Part shown: in pieces, positions 41,587-46,375 of the stretch
Numbering within the stretch: the stretch's first letter is position 1
Layout: every line of letters starts with the position of its first letter
Translations under genes and position numbers: made by a program
DNA from: RBC101 sp052387735
GTDB taxonomy: Bacteria; Gemmatimonadota; Gemmatimonadetes; Gemmatimonadales; Gemmatimonadaceae
Length of the DNA stretch: 46,375 nt
Reading direction: 5' to 3'
NCBI GenBank assembly: GCA_052387735.1
Contig: JBQTIW010000087.1
Span: 1 to 46,375 of the forward strand
Notes under the pieces: model-generated
The model's input: only the letters and a program-made list of their open reading frames with translations
What the model was told of the DNA's origin: nothing
The model's database searches: none

Positions 41587-42296
41587 TGAGCAAACTCCTC
41601 GGCGACAACCCGTGGATCCAGCGCGCGGGTATACAGCGCCATGCCGATCACCACGCCCGCAATACCGCGATCCTGCAGCGCCCACAAGTCGCCCATTGCG
41701 CCCACACCACCCGCGGCGAGCACCGGAAACTCCACGCTCTCCACGACGTCCTCCATCAATGGCAGATCAACGCCGAGCATCTGACCCTCCTTGTGAACTG
41801 CCGTCACGAGCAGCGCGGCGAGTGGCAGTTCACGGATGTCTTCGACCAGATCGAGCACGTGGCGCGGGAGCGTCCGCTGCCAGCCTTGCGTGACAATCCG
41901 GCGCTCTTTGACGTCGGCGGCGAGGATGATCTCCCCGGGATTCTCATCGGCGAGCTCGCCGAGCCAGTCAAGGTCTTCCAACGCGCGTGTGCCGACAATG
42001 ACGTAACGAGCACCATCGCTCAGCATCCTCGAGACCTGCTCGGCTGTGCGCAATCCCCCGCCGACTTGAACGTCGGCGGTACGCTCATCGACAATGGCGC
42101 GAATGCGCGCGGAGTTGTTGCCACGCCCGGTTGCCGCATCGAGATCGATCACGTGCAGTCGTGAGAATCCCTGTTGTTGCCACTCACGTGCCACCGCCAT
42201 AGGATCGTTCACGCGCACGCGCTCAGCGGCATACGAGCCGCCGACCAGTTGTACACACGCACCTTCGCGCAGGTCGATCGCGGGTATGGCGATCAT
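41583..42296 (-). CDS. hisA: Phosphoribosyl-formimino-AICAR ribotide isomerase
   Basis: The 237-residue TIM barrel has IPAIDLREGACVQL with the catalytic Asp, RLHVIDLDAA, VQVGGGLRT, AADVKERRIVTQGW and PVLAAGGVGAMGDL. It catalyses the Amadori rearrangement before HisHF. ATG 42296 overlaps the hisH stop (ATGA). Confidence 0.97.
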   Translation of the reverse strand: MIAIPAIDLREGACVQLVGGSYAAERVRVNDPMAVAREWQQQGFSRLHVIDLDAATGRGNNSARIRAIVDERTADVQVGGGLRTAEQVSRMLSDGARYVIVGTRALEDLDWLGELADENPGEIILAADVKERRIVTQGWQRTLPRHVLDLVEDIRELPLAALLVTAVHKEGQMLGVDLPLMEDVVESVEFPVLAAGGVGAMGDLWALQDRGIAGVVIGMALYTRALDPRVVAEEFAQ

Positions 42297-42889
42297 GCGG
42301 TAGCCTCCTGGAGAAAGGCCCGGATGAATGACACGCCCGGCGCGGAAGACTTTTCAGGGTGAAACTGCACGCCGACGGCATTGCCCCGCCTGACGACGGC
42401 CGCAAACCGATCGCCTTCATGTTCGCTCCACGCCACAACCGATCGCCGATCGCGCGGCCGACACGCGTACGAGTGTGCGTAGTAGACCTCGCGCAGACCG
42501 CTGACGCGGAGCAGGGGGTCAGCTATGTCGTCCAGGGAGTTCCATCCCATCTGCGGCACGGACTCCGCTGTCAGGCGTGTCACCTGGCCAGAAAAAACGC
42601 CGAGTCCCTGACCGGGCCCTTCATCACTCGTGTCGAAGAGCAATTGCATCCCCAAACAGATCCCGAGTGTGGGAAGGCCGCCGAGAATGCCTTCTCGCAA
42701 CGCCTCGCGCTCTCGTGCGAAACATTCCGCGGCTGGCGCGAAGGCGCCAACGCCAGGCAACACGAGCGCGTCGCTCGCCATCGCATCCGCGGGATCCTTG
42801 ACGATATCGGGCACTACGCCCGCGGCGACGATCGCTTTCGCGAGCGAGTGGAGGTTCCCCACTCCGTAGTCGAAAATCGTCACGCGCAT
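42293..42889 (-). CDS. hisH: Imidazole glycerol phosphate synthase, glutaminase subunit
   Basis: The 198-residue class-I glutamine amidotransferase has DYGVGNLHSL, LPGVGAF, the nucleophile in LGICLGMQLLFD, and the His-Glu pair in GVQFHPEKS. It supplies ammonia to HisF. ATG 42889 gives a ten-base overlap with hisC; GTG 42898 would add three residues. Confidence 0.97.
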   Translation of the reverse strand: MRVTIFDYGVGNLHSLAKAIVAAGVVPDIVKDPADAMASDALVLPGVGAFAPAAECFAREREALREGILGGLPTLGICLGMQLLFDTSDEGPGQGLGVFSGQVTRLTAESVPQMGWNSLDDIADPLLRVSGLREVYYAHSYACRPRDRRSVVAWSEHEGDRFAAVVRRGNAVGVQFHPEKSSAPGVSFIRAFLQEATA

Positions 42890-43935
42890 GCGACGCACTC
42901 GCGCATGACATCGCGCACACGCGACATCACAGAAGCCTGGGCGATGGAGATACGGATCGCCGCACCGATTCCCGCCAGCGCGTGAAATGGCCGGACGAGA
43001 ATGCCACGCTCGCGGAGACCACGCATCGCCATCGACGAGTCAGCCACGGGAACGAGTACGAAGTTCGCAGCCGACGGTAGCGGCGCGTAGCCCGCGGCGC
43101 GCAGCTCACCCACGAACCAGTCGCGTACTTCTCGAATCTCGGCCGCACGCGCCAGCACCCATGGAACGTCGAAGTCCAGAGCGGCCAGCGCTGCCTGCTC
43201 ACTGACGGCCGTGACGGCGTAGGGTCCACGCGCCTTTTCCAGCTCCGCGATGAGTGACCGGGCGCCAACCGCATACCCCACGCGCAGTCCGGCCAGTCCG
43301 AACGCCTTCGAGAACGTTCGTAATACCAGCATGCCGTCGCGCGACGGCGCCTGCTCGGCGAGGTTTGTTCCTGCAAACTCCGCGTAGGCCTCGTCCACCA
43401 TCACTACCCCCGCCGACGCGCTTGTCATGCGATCGAGCGTCGACGGCGTGATCGACGTCCCGGTCGGGTTGTTCGGTGTGCAGAGGTACATGATGTCAGC
43501 TCGAGTCGCGAGCATCGCTGCCGCGTCGGCGTCGAAACCGGCGGTCAGCGGCACCGGCACCGCCACAAGTGAGTTCGTTTCGGCGAAGACCCGCGCCATG
43601 ACGAACGTGGGGTCCATGAAGGCCACGCGAGCCCCGGGATCCGCGAGTGCCCTGAACGCGCAGCTCATGACCTCGTCCGAACCTGCACCCACCATGATCT
43701 CGTCAGGCGAGACACCGACGTGGCGCGCGATCGCATCACGAAGGGGCCGCGAGTAGGTCGTGGGGTAGCGCGCGAGCGCGGATGCGGGTACCTGCACGAC
43801 CACGCGTAGGGCGTTCGGCGGAGGGCCGAACACCGACGTGTTGTCCGCGAGTTCGATCTCACACGCCGCGTGCTCGTGGTCGTAGGCGCGGATGTCGCGG
43901 TAGGCGTCACGCGGCGCAAAACGGGAGACACTCAT
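42880..43935 (-). CDS. hisC: Histidinol-phosphate aminotransferase
   Basis: The 351-residue class-I/II aminotransferase has ELADNTSVFGPPPNAL, VGAGSDEVMSCAFRAL, YLCTPNNPTGTSI, VDEAYAEFAG and the PLP lysine in LRTFSKAFGLAGLRVGYAVG. It does step 7. ATG 43935 overlaps the hisD stop (ATGA). Note that NTS replaces the usual NEN in the N-terminal segment. Confidence 0.95.
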   Translation of the reverse strand: MSVSRFAPRDAYRDIRAYDHEHAACEIELADNTSVFGPPPNALRVVVQVPASALARYPTTYSRPLRDAIARHVGVSPDEIMVGAGSDEVMSCAFRALADPGARVAFMDPTFVMARVFAETNSLVAVPVPLTAGFDADAAAMLATRADIMYLCTPNNPTGTSITPSTLDRMTSASAGVVMVDEAYAEFAGTNLAEQAPSRDGMLVLRTFSKAFGLAGLRVGYAVGARSLIAELEKARGPYAVTAVSEQAALAALDFDVPWVLARAAEIREVRDWFVGELRAAGYAPLPSAANFVLVPVADSSMAMRGLRERGILVRPFHALAGIGAAIRISIAQASVMSRVRDVMRECVACA

Positions 43936-45242
43936 GTGCCCCCTCCACTGGCCCACGCTCGTGCGGCTCGGGCGTGCCCGTCCAACCCCTCCGCTTCGGC
44001 CAATGCTGCAACGTCCGGCGCCAGAGACGCCGCCCCTTCCACGCTCACTCGCTGATACGAGGTCCACCGCACGAAGTCGTACGTGGAGAGCCCCGAATAG
44101 GACCGTGCCAGTCCTCCCGTTGGCAGCACATGATTCGCTCCCGTCATGTAGTCGCCGAACACCACAGAGCTCGAAGTACCCTCGCACACAGTGCCCGCGT
44201 TGCGAACCGCTCTGGTGATGCCCGCCGGGTCGCGCATCGCGATCAGGAGGTGCTCCGCGGCGTACATCGTGGCGAATGCCGCTGCCTGCTCGCGCGTCGC
44301 CGCCACCAGGATGCCGCCCTGCGCGGCGAGCGCCTTCCTCACGATGTCAGACCGTCTGGTCGCCGCTGCCTGCGCGATCAGCGATGCCTCGATCCGATCG
44401 GCCAGCTCCCCTCCCAGCGTTACCGCCACGACCCCCGAGGCCTCATCGTGCTCTGCCTGTGCGATCATCTCGCGGGCGACAATCGCCGGATCGGCCGTGT
44501 CGTCCGCCAGCACCAGCAGCTCGGAGGGGCCGGCCGGCGAGTCGATGGCCACCACATTCGAGACCATCGCCTTGGCCATCGCTACGTACGAGTTGCCGGG
44601 GCCGACGATGCGATCGACCCGCGGAATCGACGTCGTGCCGAATGCCATGGCGGCAATCGCGCCCGCGCCCCCCACCGCAAAGACCCGATCCACGCCCGCT
44701 ATCGCGCAGGCAGCCAGTACCCCAGCCGATGGCCTGCCTGACGAGTCGGGCGGCGAGCACACGATCACCTCGTTCACCCCCGCGGCGCGCGCCGGTATCG
44801 CTCCCATCAGCACCGAGCTCGGGTACGACGCCTTGCCGCCAGGTGCATACACACCGACCCTGCCTAACGGGTCCGGTCGTCGCCCGACGACGATGCCAGG
44901 CTCTACTTCCATCTCGAGCGCCGCGGGGAGCATCGCCCGGTGCACCGCTTCGATGTTGCGCCCCGCCCGTTCGAACGCCCGTCGGAGTTCGGGGGTCAAT
45001 CCGTGGAGGGCCCTGGTCCAATGGCTGTGCGGCACCTCCAGGGCCGTCAGCTTCGCGTGGTCATACTCCCGGGCCAGCGCCTTGAGCGCCGTGTCTCCCT
45101 CCCGGCGCACCAGGTCGATGATCGCGCCCACCGTGTCTCGCAGCAGATCGTCGTCCGCCACCGTCCGGTCAAACAAGGCGCGCCGATCCGATTCATCCAA
45201 TGCCGTCAGCGGACCGCGAAAACGCAGCGTCGTCGCACTCAC
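43932..45242 (-). CDS. hisD: Histidinol dehydrogenase
   Basis: The 436-residue zinc enzyme has GRVGVYAPGGKASYPSSVLM, RIVGPGNSYVAMAK, DSPAGPSELLVLAD, AQAEHDEASG with catalytic Glu-His, and NAGTVCEGTSSSVVFGDYMTGANHVLPTGG. It makes the last two oxidation steps to histidine. GTG 45242 overlaps the hisG stop (GTGA). Confidence 0.97.
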   Translation of the reverse strand: MSATTLRFRGPLTALDESDRRALFDRTVADDDLLRDTVGAIIDLVRREGDTALKALAREYDHAKLTALEVPHSHWTRALHGLTPELRRAFERAGRNIEAVHRAMLPAALEMEVEPGIVVGRRPDPLGRVGVYAPGGKASYPSSVLMGAIPARAAGVNEVIVCSPPDSSGRPSAGVLAACAIAGVDRVFAVGGAGAIAAMAFGTTSIPRVDRIVGPGNSYVAMAKAMVSNVVAIDSPAGPSELLVLADDTADPAIVAREMIAQAEHDEASGVVAVTLGGELADRIEASLIAQAAATRRSDIVRKALAAQGGILVAATREQAAAFATMYAAEHLLIAMRDPAGITRAVRNAGTVCEGTSSSVVFGDYMTGANHVLPTGGLARSYSGLSTYDFVRWTSYQRVSVEGAASLAPDVAALAEAEGLDGHARAARAWASGGGT

Positions 45243-46105
45243 GGCATCAACCTCTCGATACGCGTCACGAGAATGCCCTCGGCACCTAACGATTTGAGTG
45301 CGGCGATGGTCCGGTAGACGCTGCCCGCTGCCACGACCGCATGCACAGCGACGAACGACCCGCCATTCATGATATCAATGACCGTGGGTCCGTTGAGCCC
45401 AGGTAGCACTTCGCGGACCTGTTCCATCGCCCCCTTTGGAACGTTCGCCATCAGGTACCGCTGGCCGCGAGCACGAAGGACCGACTCGAGCGCCGTCGTC
45501 AGCTCTCGCAACGCGACACCCTTTGGATCTGGCCCTTGCAGAAGGCTGGGGCGCCCGATCAGCCGTGCGGTCGAGGTAAGCACTGTGCCGAGCTCGCGAA
45601 GACCGTTCACACGCAGGGTCGAACCGGTCGAGGTCAGGTCCACGATCACGTCAGCGATCCCCAGGTGCGGCGCCACCTCGGCCGCGCCACTTACCGGCAC
45701 CAACTCCACATCCTGCGCTCGCCCCGCGAAGAAGGCGGCCGTCACCCGTGGGAACACCGTCGCGACCCGGGCTCCGGGGGGCACGTCTTCGAGCTGGCTG
45801 ATTGCAGATTCCTCGCGAACCGCCACAACCAAGCGACACTTCCCGAACCCCAGATCCAGCAAGGCCTCGAGTTCGCGCTGTGACTCAGCGACGAGGTCCC
45901 AACCCGTTATCCCGGCATCAGCTGCGCCGTCCGCCACGAACTCGGGAATGTCCTGCGCTCGGACAAAAAGCGCCTGAAAGTCATCGCCCAGAGTCGCCGT
46001 CAGGGCGCGGTCGCCCACGGAGCGAATCTCCAAGCCTGCGTCTCCAAAGAGCTCTCGCGTCTCCTCGGCCAAGCGCCCTTTGTTGGGGAGTGCTATTCGT
46101 AGCAT
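45239..46105 (-). CDS. hisG: ATP phosphoribosyltransferase, long form
   Basis: The 288-residue protein has the N-terminal ALPNKGRLAEE, FVADGAADAGITGWDLVAE, the PRPP loop IVDLTSTGSTLRVNGL, and a C-terminal regulatory domain (YLMANVPKGAMEQVREVLPG, VAAGSVYRTIAALKSLGAEG). It is therefore the long, HisZ-independent, histidine-inhibited type. It performs the first step from ATP and PRPP. ATG 46105 follows a terminator hairpin and T-run with no purine-rich ribosome site, a direct consequence of the attenuator layout. It is the first structural gene of the operon; the longer frame to 46294 overlaps the leader and is not coding. Confidence 0.96.
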   Translation of the reverse strand: MLRIALPNKGRLAEETRELFGDAGLEIRSVGDRALTATLGDDFQALFVRAQDIPEFVADGAADAGITGWDLVAESQRELEALLDLGFGKCRLVVAVREESAISQLEDVPPGARVATVFPRVTAAFFAGRAQDVELVPVSGAAEVAPHLGIADVIVDLTSTGSTLRVNGLRELGTVLTSTARLIGRPSLLQGPDPKGVALRELTTALESVLRARGQRYLMANVPKGAMEQVREVLPGLNGPTVIDIMNGGSFVAVHAVVAAGSVYRTIAALKSLGAEGILVTRIERLMP

Positions 46106-46110
46106 CTGAG

Positions 46111-46141
46111 AAAAGAAAAGGCCCGTCAATCGAGACGGGCC
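46111..46141 (-). terminator. his attenuator terminator hairpin
   Basis: On the minus strand GGCCCGTC (46141-46134) pairs with GACGGGCC (46127-46120) over a 6-base loop and is followed by TTTTCTTTTCTC. It sits between the leader peptide and hisG. An alternative pairing, CGGGGTCGCGG (46208-46198) with CCGCGGCCCG (46145-46136), would remove the left arm and act as antiterminator. Confidence 0.85.
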
Positions 46142-46178
46142 GCGGCGTAGAACCGGCGCAGTGAGCTCTGGGCGACCT

Positions 46179-46256
46179 CTACCGCGTACCAATCCCACCG
46201 CGACCCCGATGGTCGTGGAGATGGCGGGCAGGATGGTGGTGGCGGGGAAGGCGCAT
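46179..46256 (-). CDS. hisL: Histidine operon leader peptide
   Basis: ATG 46256 to TAG 46179 encodes 25 residues, with six His within residues 6-16 (HHHPARHLHDH). It lies between a promoter candidate and the terminator hairpin before hisG. Such a run of His codons is the hallmark of ribosome-mediated attenuation: stalling for lack of charged tRNA-His lets the antiterminator form. No other copy of a His-rich frame exists here. There is little space between predicted transcription start and ATG, so the leader may be translated without a ribosome site. Confidence 0.85.
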   Translation of the reverse strand: MRLPRHHHPARHLHDHRGRGGIGTR

Positions 46257-46265
46257 GGACCGGTG

Positions 46266-46294
46266 AAGCTAGACCGACGCTGTGATACAGTCAA
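46266..46294 (-). promoter_or_regulatory. Candidate promoter of the his operon
   Basis: On the minus strand TTGACT (46294-46289), a 17-bp spacer and TAGCTT (46271-46266). Transcription would begin about 46259, just before the leader ATG. The -10 is weak. Confidence 0.5.
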
Positions 46295-46319
46295 ACGGGA
46301 CCACTACACAACAGGCTCA

Positions 46320-46355
46320 TTGTGTATAAATTCACAAAGCTCGCAGGGCCCTGCG
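46320..46355. promoter_or_regulatory. AT-rich and GC-rich palindromes upstream of his promoter
   Basis: TGTGTATAAATTCACA (about 46320-46335) is an imperfect palindrome of the TGTG-N8-CACA type, and CGCAGGGCCCTGCG (46342-46355) is a perfect 14-bp palindrome. Both lie upstream of the his promoter and may serve it or a gene beyond the window. Confidence 0.35.
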
Positions 46356-46375
46356 GGCATCAACATCGATCTTTT

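Larger units (their letters stand above)
4798..45292. repeat. Dispersed octamer GCCTAACG / CGTTAGGC
   Basis: I count 13 exact copies at starts 4798, 6308, 8703, 9831, 17345, 19031, 20291, 20946, 23075, 32947, 34927, 39125 and 44862, plus about ten one-base variants that keep GTTAGG/CCTAAC. Both orientations occur, inside and between genes. Many in-gene copies encode Leu-Gly with the rare codon TTA (TTA GGC). Confidence 0.7.

Noticed and set aside
42880..44187. Extended hisC start upstream of 43935
   Set aside because: The extension lies within hisD and encodes no family sequence; ATG 43935 overlaps the hisD stop like the other junctions.
44191..45297. Long plus-strand open frame opposite hisD
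   Set aside because: Antisense shadow of a GC-rich gene; composition is Ser/Ala/Arg/Pro-rich and hisD on the other strand is unmistakable.

Overview
The window is a GC-rich (by eye about 63-66 %) bacterial chromosome segment, densely packed with house-keeping genes. There is no phage, transposon, CRISPR array, rRNA or tRNA that I can recognise. Gene style fits a Gemmatimonadota-like diderm: outer-membrane barrel protein, lipoproteins, TolB-like propeller, M16 peptidase pair, HisIE fusion, RepA-like gene on what looks like a chromosome. That taxonomic call is an inference from overall character, not from a marker gene.

Layout. 1-3165 is the 3' part of a large multi-GAF/PAS sensor histidine kinase. 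3386-4024 encodes an acidic/lysine-rich histone-H1-like protein. 4165-6313 is a tightly coupled MerR / SDR / RepA-like trio. 6666-10607 holds an S41 peptidase, a TolB-like lipoprotein, a band-7 protein and a small zinc protein. 10986-12063 holds a mini zinc ribbon, a cold-shock protein and a small unknown, separated by clear terminators. 12126-18352 (mainly minus strand) has a small unknown, a 7-9 nt minisatellite, an NrtR-type regulator, a GH3 lipoprotein with the Fe(II)-trafficking protein YggX, a fatty-acid desaturase and a MoeZ-type activating enzyme. 18486-21385 has an unusual tail-anchored [FeFe]-hydrogenase-like protein and an outer-membrane barrel.

21417-27823 is the arginine region: argC-argB-argD on the minus strand, divergent from argR, argG and argH on the plus strand. 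ArgR-box-like palindromes overlie or follow the argC and argG promoters. 27923-38779 is mixed: sulfatase, an uncharacterised membrane-anchored protein, a broken outer-membrane protein, a variant dicarboxylate-type symporter, an aminotransferase, a CHAP-type amidase with a basic tail, murB, and an active/inactive M16 metallopeptidase pair.

38822-46105 is a complete, translationally overlapping histidine operon on the minus strand (hisG-D-C-H-A-B-F-N-IE) covering every step from PRPP and ATP to histidine. It is preceded by a classical but unannotated attenuator: a 25-codon leader peptide with six histidines within residues 6-16, then a GC-rich hairpin and T-run directly before hisG.

The most interesting signals are the his leader-peptide attenuator, the hydrogenase-like tail-anchored protein, the probable leaderless ArgR-controlled argC, and a dispersed over-represented octamer (GCCTAACG/CGTTAGGC) that often imposes rare TTA or CTA leucine codons.
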